NCBI GenBank assembly: GCA_949825045.1
Contig: OX463808.1
Location: 32,301,674 to 32,365,673 of the forward strand
DNA from: Argyresthia goedartella
Taxonomy: Eukaryota; Arthropoda; Insecta; Lepidoptera; Argyresthiidae
DNA: 64,000 bases
Direction: 5' to 3'
This document shows, piece by piece, positions 30,306 through 40,457 of this stretch. Numbering within the stretch: the stretch's first letter is position 1; each line of letters opens with the position of its first letter. A model generated the notes under the pieces. It searched no databases. It saw nothing but the letters and a program-made list of their open reading frames with translations, and was not told where the DNA came from. The translations under genes were made by a program, and so were the position numbers.

Positions 30306-30825
30306 TGTTCAGGCCTCTCGGCACCCGATGACCTCGCAGGGGCCCATAGCTACGAGGTAGCGTAGCGATCAGATGCCAAGAAGCAAGAACGTCGGCGTTT
30401 CACCGAGCTAAAGTAAATAGATTCTATCTGACCTGGTCTGTGCTTCGTTCCCGTCAAACTCCTGTCTCTCTGCAAGGCCTGGGTGCACCCTAGGCTCTTC
30501 TTGGTAGACAGGTTCTTCAGCCAACCAGGTATGGCTGGCAGGCCAGCTTCGACGCGCACAGTTCCAACACAGGTTATATTACGTAAATACGAACTTTATC
30601 TGGTTCGGAGAACCACAATACACTCAGCTATAAGACAATCCTGAGGGGAGCCCGAATACAATTCCAGATGGCTTACGATTTAATTTCAATGCCCAAAATC
30701 AATACGCGTCACATTGCGGGGGCTTTTCGTCTGTCAGTTGTCAAAAACTGCTCTGTTGGCAGCAACTGTCAAATTCAAAATGGCCGTTCCGAAACCATCG
30801 ATCGAGTATCGATTTGAATCGAACA
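30306..30825 (-). repeat. 5' LTR of BEL/Pao copy 1
   Basis: This 520-bp LTR has the same length as the copy at 25700-26219 and is almost identical to it (for example, one C/T difference at the AAACTC/AAATTC word near the end). It implies a fairly recent insertion. Confidence 0.93.
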
Positions 30826-30830
30826 AACCT

Positions 30831-31871
30831 AAAAGGACCCTAATGAAAATTCGGCAACGCTTTTATTGGATTCACTGCCGAGAAGATGTTGAAAATTGGT
30901 GTAAACGATGCACTAACTGTGCATCAGTCAAGGGACCGCATACCCGTAGCCGAGGAACACTCAAGTTGTACAACGTGGGAGCCCCTTGGGAAAGGGTTAC
31001 ATTAGATGTCGCAGGACCATTCCCAGCATCGGACTCCGGAAACAAGTACATTCTTGTCGTGATGGATTACATCACGAAGTGGCCTGAAGTATTTGCCATT
31101 CCTAATCAAGAAGCGGTAATCATAGCTGAAAAGTTAGTGAACGAAGTATTCTGCCGGTTCGGGGTACCACTCGAAATCCACAGTGATCAAGGAAGAAACT
31201 TCGAGTCTGCGGTCTTTCAGGAGACTTGTCGCATAATGGGAATTCATAAGACGAGGACTACGGCGTATCATCCACAGTCATATGGAATGGTTGAGAGATT
31301 TAACCAGACACTGGAGAGACATCTAGCCAAGGTCGTTGAGAGCCATCAAAAAGATTGGGATCGGCATATCCCCCTCTTCCTGTTGTCTTATAGGTCGGCA
31401 ACTCACGAAAGTACGGCGGTTACTCCATCGTATGCGAATTTTGGAAGAGAACTCCGTCTGCCTGCAGATCTCCTGACTGGACGTCCGCCCGATACACCAA
31501 GGACCATCACGGAATATGCAAGTGATTTGCGGGATCGGATTGATGATGTTCACAGCCTGGTACGTGAACACGGGCTTCATGCTAGCATAAAGATGAAAAC
31601 CCGATATGACCGAAGTGGAAGTGGGTTTTGAGGAAGGTTCGTTGGTGTGGTTACATAACCCTATGCGACGAGTAGGAAAGTTTCCGAAACTATCTCCGAA
31701 TTGGGAAGGGCCTTACACCAAAATAACCACCAAAGTCACCAAAACAAACGACGTCACGTATCGAATCCAGCGGAATCCTCGTAGTTCGAGCAAGATTGTT
31801 CATGTTGACCGAATGGCCAGATACCACGGAAATAATGATGCTCGGGACGAGCATGTCTTAGGAGGGGGTAG
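30831..31871 (+). pseudogene. Pol of element E, second part: integrase
   Basis: The frame resumes after the BEL/Pao insertion inside the integrase zinc domain (RQRFYWIHCREDVENWCKRC, CTNC). It continues with the core: TLDVAGPFP, IHSDQGRNFES and YGMVERFNQTLERHL, giving D, D and E. A frameshift at about 31606-31631 separates a final open stretch with the GPY/F-type motif NWEGPYTKI. Some residues are missing at the insertion point even after removing one target copy, so the element was already damaged. Confidence 0.88.
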
Positions 31872-31872
31872 T
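31861..31872 (+). promoter_or_regulatory. Polypurine tract of element E
   Basis: AGGAGGGGGTAG directly precedes the 3' LTR start at 31873. It is purine-rich with a single T near its end. Confidence 0.75.
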
Positions 31873-33404
31873 GTTACGCCGGTAGGTTAGGTCAAAAACT
31901 TTGAACGTCAATTTCAGTGCTTTAGAGGCGTTTTCAGCAAGCTGAAAAGTCATTTCAGGCTGTTTCAGAAGTTGCTCTATCACATATCTAAAGATCGAAA
32001 TTTCACCCAAGTTGCCGTCGTTTTCAGGCGCCTGAAACATGTTTACAGTCCGTTTCAGGGCACCCTCTATCAGATGACGCCATAACCTGAGAACCCGTTT
32101 TCAGGCGTTTTCAGGACCCCTTATGGGCCTCTGAAGCACAAATCGTTATATGGCGAAATTTCCGGTAGGAGTAACAGAGATAGCACTACTAGAAAGAGAT
32201 AGCTGTACTCGAAACATTCGAGAAGTGTGTGACAGAGATAGCACTACTAGAAAGAGATAGCTATACTCGGAACACTCGAGAAGGGAGTGACAGAGAGAGT
32301 GCACCAATAGAGAGAGACATATATGGTCTCGAATGTTCTCGGCCCGCACGCTGGTCCTTACTAGAATATTCGCGATATGTGTGGACAATGAGTCTAGAGC
32401 GGCTCCGCGGGATATAAAAGGCGCCAACGGCCGGCGCGAGTTAGTGACACAGGCGCTCATCACAGGCCAGTCCCTCCTTCCACCAGCACTCCAGCTCCAA
32501 GGACAGGACATCGCGTGGTCTCCGCAGGTGAAGTTCCTGGGAGTGACCATCGATCGCCGGCTCACCATGAAGCAACATGTCGACAACGTCGTCAACCAGG
32601 TCAAGGTGGCACGCGCCAAGCTGCGTCCACTTCTCGACTCCAGCCTCCCTCTGAGGGCGAAGCTCGGGATCTACAAGTGCTACGTGAGATCCCGCCTCAC
32701 CTACGCGGCCCCGGCATGGTACGCCCTGTGCTCGGAGACGAACAAACGGAGACTCCGAGCCCAAGAGAACCTCTCTTTGCGTACCATCGTCAACGCCCCC
32801 CGCTACGTGAGGAATGCGACGATCCAGAGGGACCTCAGATGGGAACCAGTGGACCAGTTTGTCCAGAGGCTGGCGAAGGGCATGTTCGCGCGTGCGGATA
32901 GCTCACAACATCCGCATATCCGCGACATGGCGCCGTACCACGCGCGCCCGCCCGACCGCCGCCGCCTGCCACGCGACCTGGTTGCCTACCCGGCGATCAT
33001 CCAACGGAACACCCCTCGTGAGAAGATCTCCACCGCCCGCGAGGGCCCCCCGATGACCTGTCCATAGGAGTGGACAGAGGCGCTTCTTCAGGAAGAGATC
33101 CGATGATCTGACCCTGACTCCCCACGCCCCAGAATGGGTGCGTGAGATGAATTCTTGATGAACGCGAGTTAGTGACATTTTAACTGCGATCGAGTGCTAG
33201 TACAAGGATAATCGGAGAGAAAGACTCTTCGTGTGAATAGTGAGTGCATAATTAGTGAAATAGTGTGTGTGTTTTAGTGTATTAGTGGATTTTAAGAACA
33301 GTTCGTGTGAATTGTAAGTGCGTAATTTGGGTAATAAAGTGAGTGTTTTATTTAGTGGATTAATTCGTGTTTTTCTATCAAATACGAACCCCACGCTCGT
33401 AACA
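31873..33404 (+). repeat. 3' LTR of element E, interrupted by a LINE insertion
   Basis: It matches the 5' LTR except for three differences: the nested 713-bp insertion with its 15-bp duplication, a GGGCA insertion after GTCCGTTTCA (near 32058), and a block after 33177 in which about 72 bases replace about 15 bases of the 5' LTR. After removing the nested insertion it is about 804 bp. Confidence 0.9.
32450..33162 (+). mobile_element. 5'-truncated LINE inserted in the 3' LTR of element E
   Basis: This 713-bp insert is flanked by the perfect 15-bp duplication CGCGAGTTAGTGACA (32435-32449 and 33163-33177). It encodes about 205 codons of the C-terminal end of a jockey-type reverse transcriptase (VKFLGVTIDRRLTMKQHVDN, LGIYKCYVRSRLTYAAPAWY, the final AR..D..S and PPDRRRLPRDL segment) and stops at 33065-33067. 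The 3' end is a short tail with TGATGAATTCTTGATGAA rather than poly-A. The 5' truncation and long target duplication are what target-primed reverse transcription leaves. Confidence 0.92.
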
Positions 33405-33742
33405 ATATTTACACATCCAAGTGCGACCTTGATTCAGAGACCCACAGCAGGATCGGAGCTGCAGCTGCAGCATTCAGCAAGCTGGATACCAAGGTCTTCT
33501 GTTCACATGACATAAAGATAAGTTGGAAGACCTCAGTGTGCATAGCAATCGTCCTGCCTAATCTCCTTCCTGTATGCTGCGGAAGCTTGGACCGTGTACC
33601 GCCATCACATCCGCATGCTAGACATTTTCACCTCAGATATCTTCGCAAGATAATGAATATCAGATGGTCTGATCGCGTGCGGAATACTGAAGTGCTGCGA
33701 CGTGCCAATTTGGGTGGCATTGAGGCCTACCACATGCGATGA
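33405..33742 (+). pseudogene. RTE-like reverse transcriptase C-terminal fragment
   Basis: In two frames the translation gives [22 protein letters not shown], then a shift, and [38 protein letters not shown]. This is the C-terminal end of RTE-type LINE polymerases. It begins at the right-hand target copy of element E, which it abuts. The N-terminal part is not found at the left flank of that element, so the flanking DNA was already rearranged. Confidence 0.7.
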
Positions 33743-33857
33743 CAGCAGGAAAACTTAGCAATACTGTTAGGTGTAGTGATAAGTCACTGCAAACTTAATA
33801 GACACCTATCATAATTGTATTGCTAAAATTTCCCTAGTAAGATTAAGTAAATACCTA

Positions 33858-34105
33858 GCCTATATGGGGTCTTTCCTCAAGATAAACATCTTAGACTGCC
33901 TACAGTCTTTGGTGTTCTCCCATTCTTGGTTTGCATCTTGCGTTGCTATCATGTTGAAGATGTTCTTTGTAACTCGTCGCTGATATAGGTAATCTTGGTT
34001 CTGGTCCAATAAAATTCTCATCAGCGTCGTTTCTTGCCAGCTCATCTGCTTTTTCGTTACCGTGAATCCCTAAACCTTGGGTTTCATGCCAAAAATCATA
34101 TTTTT
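33858..34105 (-). pseudogene. RNase H domain fragment of a LINE
   Basis: On the minus strand the sequence reads WHETQGLGIHGNEKADELAR followed by FIGPEPRLPIS. This matches the catalytic end of RNase HI domains found at the C-terminus of I/R1-type LINEs (GxxGNExADxLA, then the GPEP segment). It runs for about 80 codons with two stops. It overlaps or abuts the end of the next LINE fragment. Confidence 0.65.
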
Positions 34106-35480
34106 AAATAAAGCTGTTTGGTGTTGGGGCATACAAATTTTGTTGGGATGTCGTTTGCTTTGATATTTAGTGAACAGATGTGTGTTTGATTTTACAAACA
34201 TTGCTTCCTCAAGTATATACAAGGATGGGACTGTTAGTATATTGAGCCTCTTAAATTGTTGCTTAGCGCTATCCCACCGACCAAAACCACATATGGCCCT
34301 GACACATCTTTTTTGTGCAATGAAAATAGAACCTTTATCTACTGCGTTACCCCAAAAGTTGATGCCAAATCTTAGTGTCGAGTCCACATAACCATTGTAT
34401 GCCATTAGCACCGCTTCCTCCTTTACAGTTTTTGATAACTTTAGGGCATATGCAAACGTATATAGTTTTTTTTGCAAATTGTTTCCACCTGTGTTTTCTA
34501 CTTAAGATTATTGTCAATATGTAAATTGCCAAAAATTTTGTTACCTTAGTTTGTTCGATAATTTTACCTGAATTGTTCGTGTTGAAATTTTTAATTGTAA
34601 TATTATTATTTTGAAAACTCATTATTTTAGTTTTGTTAATATTAACAACTTGATTATTCTGATTGAGCCAATTAATTATTTTATTTAGAGTATTATTAAT
34701 TTCTTATTCAAATTCATTTGGATCTGCACATGGTATAATGACCGTACTGTCATCTGCAAATAACACCATGGGGTGGTTATTAATATTTGGTAAGGCGTTG
34801 ACGTATGCTAAGAAGAGCAATGTACCCATCACACTACCTTGACTACTAGGTACTCCACGATCTATCTCTCTAGCTTTTGATATGTATATTTTTTCCAGTT
34901 TTGTTTTAGTGCAAATCATATTTATCTGTGTCATTTGTTGTCTCTTATTTAGGTATGATTTTATTAGTTCTGTTGTGTTACCATTTATTCCATAATTTAT
35001 TAATTTACTTATTAGGATGTCATGACTTACAAAGTCATGAATAACATTACTACAGGATTTCTAAAGTCTACGTTAGCAATTATTTTACTAAGAAAATTAT
35101 AAAAAGCCATATTTATGGGTTTCTTTTCCGGAACCCTTTTTGTTCTGGTACGAATAGATTCTGATTTTCAAAGTATCCATAAATATTTCGGTACATCACC
35201 TTTTCAAATATTTTGGCAAAAATGGGTATCAATGCAATAGGCAAATAGAAATTCATATTTTGTTTATCTTCCTTTTTAAATTACAATTGAGATCTTAAGT
35301 TCATTTGGAAACATGCCGTGTTCCATGCATTTATTAATTATATGACTCAGGAGGGGAGATTATAAGAACCACGTATTTTAAAACCTTAGTTGTTATTTCA
35401 TCATAGCCGGCACTTTTCGTATTCTTTAATTATTTAATTATTTGGAAAATGTCAAAGACTGGCTTTAAAAATATTGAATT
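34085..35480 (-). pseudogene. LINE F reverse transcriptase, C-terminal two thirds
   Basis: Minus-strand translation gives SAGYDEITTKVLKYV, IPIFAKIFEKVMYRNIY and NLFVPEQKGFR. Then come DRGVPSSQGSVMGTLLF with VLFADDSTVI (catalytic FADD), and the C-terminal domain ending ALFKN. There are many stops and frameshifts. It belongs to the CR1/jockey group. The N-terminal linker part lies beyond a solo LTR at 36679-37440. Confidence 0.72.
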
Positions 35481-35559
35481 ACAGTTATTGATTGATAACA
35501 ATATATTATTGTTATTAAGAGATGTCAAATAAGGAACATCATTATTATTAGATGTCAAG

Positions 35560-36674
35560 TGTAGTGTTATGCTACTTACATGTCATTTTCCAGTATGTTC
35601 AGCTGGATACTTGCTGAGCTGTATAGCTGTATATTTTGTTTCACCTTTATTTTCATAGGACCCTGTAACGTTTTAAACCATAAGAACACATTAACAAATC
35701 ATTTTCGCTTCATATTTTCACACTATCAGCACTTCTAAATCGATAGCGAAGGGGTTTACCTTTGGTGACCTTGTATTTGGCTTTCTCCGAAACTCTGCAA
35801 TCTCGGGCTTCGTGCGCGCTGGTGCGCTACCCTTTTATCTTTCGCTGTTATGTAATTTTGGCTATGTCTTGATAATTTTTCTATTACGAGCCTGAAACCA
35901 AAATCTGACATTTATTATGTTGTTGTTTATCTGGTTGTCATGGCAATGTCCATTCAAACTCGTTAGCGGTCTGATATGTTTGCTTCAATACTTTTACAAA
36001 AATACTTTTTCTCTCTTGGCCACTCACAAAAATTGCTTTTAATTTTAAATAATTTTTAGAACTCTCCAAAAAGGGTATAAGAGCAGAACATTTCTGAAAT
36101 TCTGGAGTCTCACTTCAGCTCTCAAGCAAGAAGCATCACCTAAAGGCCTTATCCCGGGGTCGCACTGCCCCGGGATCCTGCGAGCCGCTACTGCTACGCC
36201 TCCTGACTTGGCGAGCCTCTACCCTGGCCAGCGCTTCGTTGGGTCTCCACTTCACCTGCCCGTTCTCTGTTACACCTGCTCATCAGTGACTTCAAGCCGA
36301 CACGCTGCGGGCCTCTACCCTGGCCGGCGTTTCGCTACCAGGGCCCCTACTCCTGCTGCCCGTCGGGGTCTGATGACCGATTGGCCGCCGGCCACACTCT
36401 CCGACTGCAACTCCTAAATCGCCCACCAGTGCCTCCACTGACCTGTTCACCAGACGTCTACTGCCTTATCGGCCTCCTACTCTCCGTGTCCTCCGCTTCC
36501 TTTTTTTTATCTGGACATCTGTATTTTTATAAAACCTGTCTCATTTCATCCACCCTCATCTTCCTATCATTTTTCTAAAGTCATTGTATATAGCCCTAAT
36601 AAACTGTCATTTCTAAATTTTATCCTGGTTGTTTTCTGTTAGGTTCTGGTAAGGTTAATATTATTACACGACAC
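35560..36674. repeat. Solo LTR of a Ty3/gypsy-like element
   Basis: The 1115-bp unit starts TGTAGTGTTATG, ends TTACACGACA, and is flanked by the 4-bp duplication CAAG (35556-35559 and 36675-36678). It interrupts LINE F. On the plus strand it has a TATA-like GGGTATAAGAG near 36073 and AATAAA near 36597, so plus is the likely orientation. Short open frames within it (36208-36578) look incidental. Confidence 0.75.
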
Positions 36675-36678
36675 AAGT

Positions 36679-37440
36679 TAGGAATATTCATGTTTTTATT
36701 AGATGTCAGATTTGATTCGTTGTTATTATTATTATTAGTCATCTTGTCAATTGAATTATCCTTATTCGTTATATAAATAAAAGTTATTAAATGATTCAGC
36801 TATGTCCATGGGGTTTGTAATATTTTCACCGTTGTGATTGATTTTTTCAATATATTCTTTCGGCACGTTTATTTGAGATTTTTTAATAATATTTCAAGCT
36901 TCTTTACATTTGTTGTCAGCATATTCTATAGTTGTTTTGCGATTTTTGTGTTAGTTTAATAATATTTTTTAATTTTTTTGCATATTTTTTAAACGCTTCT
37001 CTATTTTCCTCAGTGTTACCTTTTCCGTTTGCAACATAGCCGAATTCCTTTAGATATCCACTTTTGTTCGCACATTAAGGAAAATTTGACTTTTATCACT
37101 GGAAAACAAAGCTTGTAAAGTTAGACGATCACATCATAAAACTCCTCAAAAGCATAATTTGGATCGTCAGATTTGTATACTTGATGAAAAGATATGGGAT
37201 TAAGATGTTCCGCAAATTTCAACATATTCTCGTCACTATAGTCACGTTTCAGTACATGCCATATTTTGAGAGAATTGTTTTTTTTTACAAGGCATTCTAA
37301 TAGTTGAGCGGAATGATCTGATAGGGCGAACTATAAAACCTCACTCTTGCATCTACGAATATTGTGTATTATATTGTCTGGACACGTCTTAATTGCAAAT
37401 CTAGTTGGCTGATTGATTTCAGTTTTTAGATTGTAGCTCA
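36679..37440 (-). pseudogene. LINE F linker between endonuclease and reverse transcriptase
   Basis: The minus strand reads LSDHSAQLLECLVKK (the endonuclease end, SDH motif), FAEHLNPISFHQVYKSDDPN-YAFEEF, an EQKWISKEFG-type segment, and ITNPMDIAESFNNF. This is the conserved linker of CR1/jockey LINEs. Stops and shifts are present. Sequence upstream of 37440 no longer matches, so the element is 5'-truncated. Confidence 0.65.
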
Positions 37441-37714
37441 TAATTTAAAAAGGATTTAAAAGATTTAAACGATTTATTTGCACGCTGTGCCACACTCGCA
37501 GTCCTTCGACGAAATCGTGTGACCGTTACATTTTACAAAAACAAGAGTACTTACAAACTTCAAATATCCATTTCTGTATGCTGAGCAACGCAGGCATTGA
37601 GTAGAGTCAGTGCCTGGAGAGCGGGCGCGTGACGAGCGTGCTTTATACACCCGCAGCGAAGAGCGACCGCGATCACATCATAGCGTACCGAGCCGTCGCG
37701 TAAAGTGCAACAAT
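37441..37714. other. Short unassigned stretch
   Basis: I see no gene. The TTTATACACC word on the plus strand and the moderate GC content are not enough to call an element. Confidence 0.35.
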
Positions 37715-38145
37715 TTATAGCGCGACCGGGTAAACTACCTTGTTGTGAATGAGTAAATAGAAGTGGACCAACAGAGATAACTTCCGCCACAGCTCTAGGG
37801 TATCTACCCCCACCATTCCCGCTACAAATAGAGACGGGAATAAGTAGGGATAATACCCATATTTCAATTTATACAAAAGCCTAGAAAACTTGCGTAGGAC
37901 TTTTTCCAGCATAAGTGTGTATTTAGCCTCATGTGGATCCGAGATAATTGCGTTATATTCTAATTTACTTCGGACAAAAGCAATATACAAGGAGGTAAAC
38001 GTGGAAAGGTCCCTAAACCGCGTCATTTGTCTCATTACGAAACCGAGGGACTTATAGGCTCTCCTACAGGTCTCACGGAGATGGTCATTAAAAGTAAGTT
38101 CAGAGTCAAGTAGTGGTCCCTAGTCCCGTATTTGATTGACCCTCA
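37715..38145 (-). pseudogene. LINE G reverse transcriptase C-terminal fragment
   Basis: The minus strand reads TCRRAYKSLGFVMRQMTRF-type sequence, FTSLYIAFVRSKLEYNAII, LEKVLRKFSRLLYKLKYGYY and LELWRKLSLLVHFYLLIHN. This is the thumb and C-terminal domain of a jockey-type LINE. It is open for about 107 codons and truncated at both ends. Confidence 0.7.
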
Positions 38146-39265
38146 TAAGATATAAGATATAAGATATTTATTCATAATTTACATTACATGTCCAGAAATT
38201 AAAATAAGATAGTTGTAGAATGTCATAGTACATGAATTGACGCCAATTTTCGTTATTTTTTTTATAGTTTTTTAGTCTGGTTGAGGTCACCGGTGACTTA
38301 TATGCCAGTTAACGTGTTAACAATGCAGATTGTAATAATGTCAATAATTAATTAATATAAAATATCAAAGATTTAAAAATAAAATGTCATACGTTTAGCG
38401 TAGATAGTTCATTATAATTGTAAAACGTTTGGTCGACTAGCTAGGCCTTCAGTCTGGATTAAAATCAATAAAATCTCCAAACACACCCATTTGGAGCGGA
38501 GGTGACCGTTTCCGGTATTCTATTATAGACGGTTGGGCGTGCGACGCGCGCGTGTACACTGCGTTCGCGGATGGTAGCGTTAAGATTCCAAATTTCTTAA
38601 AGTGGGGTTTGGCGTGTATGTTGCGTGGGACCCGTGCTACCCTTTTTTGCAATCTGGAGACACGCTCCCATTCGGCTGAGCGTCCCCGAAGCTCGGCGCC
38701 GAACTGGAGGAGTAAGTGCACTATTGCAAAGTAGCACGAGCGCACGACATCGTCATGTAGGGTCTTGGCTAGGCGGCTGAGCGCGAAGCATGCGGCACAA
38801 AGACTTCCGCACAACTTGTGGATGTGGTGGTCCCAGGACAGTCCTCTGTCCAGCTCAAGGCCGAGAAAGGTAGTGACCTGATGTACTTGATCGATCAACA
38901 CTCCAGCTACTGAGGTCGATAGTGCTCTAGGCTGGCGACCACCAAAGTAGAAGTGGATGAACTGTGTCTTTTTAATTTCAAGGCCAGGCCATTCTTATTG
39001 AACTACCTGTTGCTAACAACAAACATGAACGCCTTGGACAAGTCACAGAATAGCACAGCGACGGAGTTTCTGCTCGCGGGCACCACTATGCGTCGAGTCA
39101 CCTCACGCGCGAGCGCGGTCGTCGAGCGGCCCCCACGGTACGCGTACTCCCGGTCTGAGAGTGCGCTCGTCGATGATAAGTAATCGACTAGTCTCGAGCT
39201 AAGGCCGTTCTCGAAAACTTTCGCTACAGTCGGTATGACTGCGACGGGTCTGTAGCCATCAATGA
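38146..39265 (-). pseudogene. LINE H reverse transcriptase C-terminal half and 3' tail
   Basis: The minus strand gives IPTVAKVFENGLSSRLVDYL, AYRGGRSTTALA, the motif A word LFCDLSKAF, then VTTFLGLELDRGLSWDHHIH and a C-terminal part LLLQFGAELRGRSAEWERV. The catalytic YxDD region is lost to deletion. The 3' end is marked by a (TATAAGA)n tail at about 38146-38180, common in lepidopteran LINEs. There are several frameshifts. Confidence 0.72.
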
Positions 39266-39269
39266 GTTG

Positions 39270-40457
39270 GCGTTTTCCTTTTCCTATAACCTCTCCTTTC
39301 CCGCCGTCAGCATAAGCAGCGCGGCCCCGATCACTCTATGTACCGCTGTCAGCATAAGCAGCGGGATGACTAATATTTTTGAAACCGGTATTTTTTATCC
39401 AACGGTTGGACCAATTTTTACGGTTCGATCATGTGTGGACACCCAATTAGACAAACTTTATGGTCTGTGTGCTAGTTTATGCTTTTCCGTAGAAAAAAAT
39501 AATTCAACCGCGTTTTGAAAATCACTTTCTTCCGGACGCTCCCAACGTATGTGGTGGTGAAATTTTATTGAGAGAAAAGTGTGGTTTTTTTGGTGAATTG
39601 AGGTAAGTATTTGTTTTATTCATATTTACAACTCTATTTGCGATAAACAAACCACAAATCATAGTAAAATTCATCAAGATGTCCAGAAAATCGGCAAATT
39701 TACATGATACGTCATGCAACCAGACGGATTCCCCCCAATGCTATTTGTAATTCCAATGAGAAATACAGTTAGATTTCAATAAAAAATACACATATCTTAT
39801 TGGAAATCTTATAAGGAATCCATTTTTATAGGTTTCTTTATCAAAATAATGTACCAATTTGCTGATTTTCCGTCAGATACGTGATCAGGCATCCAATTCA
39901 CATGCTTCACTCGCACACATAAGCATTCCGCGACGCCATTTTACTCACACACAGACAGAATCTCACTACAGGGTGCGGGTGTTTTCAGTCATATTCGGTG
40001 AAACTCCATATCATAGGTTTCGGGGTGATGTGATGATTGGGGTTTCCATATCAAAGGTTCCGCGGGTTTATGATTGGAGTTCAGTGTCGATAAGGGGGCG
40101 GAAGCCCCTTTTTTTATCAATGGAAAAATCCAGCATCCAGCGACTTAGAAAAATTGTGTTAAAAATTGTGTTAAAAAATATTTTTTTTGACTGTTATTTT
40201 TTGCTTCGGAATCGTGTAGTGCTGCTTTTTGCTATCACTTTTGGTTTTAAACATTTTCCTCGTGCACCTCACCGATTTCGAGATATACGTCATATTATGT
40301 TTGTAATATCGATATCTCTATAAATATTGGTCCTAGGGAAAACATGCATATGACATAAAATTATGCTCGTAAGACACCCTACACGATGCCTAAGTGAAAA
40401 TATCAAAATAAAAAAAATAAAAATAAAAATAAAATAAAAAAATAACAAATTTGTGTC
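39270..40457. other. Intergenic, repeat-like, no gene seen
   Basis: I cannot support a gene. The word GTCAGCATAAGCAGCG occurs twice (about 39307 and 39350). The word GATAAGGGGGCGGAAGCCCC near 40090 forms a small hairpin (GGGGGC/GCCCC). A run of A/AAAT words precedes the TIR element. Confidence 0.4.

Larger units (their letters stand above)
25700..30825 (-). mobile_element. BEL/Pao element, copy 1 (non-autonomous type)
   Basis: The element is bounded by two 520-bp LTRs and a 5-bp target duplication AACCT (25695-25699 and 30826-30830). Read on the minus strand it has a 5' LTR (30306-30825), a primer site, a roughly 580-bp leader, gag, then a shortened pol and the 3' LTR (25700-26219). Pol goes from protease directly to RNase H, with no reverse transcriptase, and from RNase H into the middle of the integrase core. 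The second copy at 55414 has the same junctions. It is inserted in the integrase-proximal part of element E pol. Confidence 0.95.
21345..33404 (+). mobile_element. Ty3/gypsy LTR element E, with two nested insertions
   Basis: The outer limits are fixed by LTRs starting TGTTACGCC and ending CTCGTAACA and by the 4-bp target duplication ATAT at 21341-21344 and 33405-33408. The 5' LTR is 743 bp. The 3' LTR spans 1532 bp because it carries a LINE insertion with a 15-bp duplication. The internal region has gag, a -1 slip site, and a pol damaged by stops and frameshifts and interrupted by a 5126-bp BEL/Pao element. The LTRs differ by several substitutions and indels, so it is older than element B. 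Confidence 0.95.

Noticed and set aside
36208..36578. Two short frames within the solo LTR
   Set aside because: LTR sequence downstream of a TATA box; no coding motif; better explained as R/U5.
39859..40323. 154-codon frame
   Set aside because: His/Phe/Arg-rich translation with no pattern, in repeat-like intergenic DNA; no splice or LINE/LTR context.
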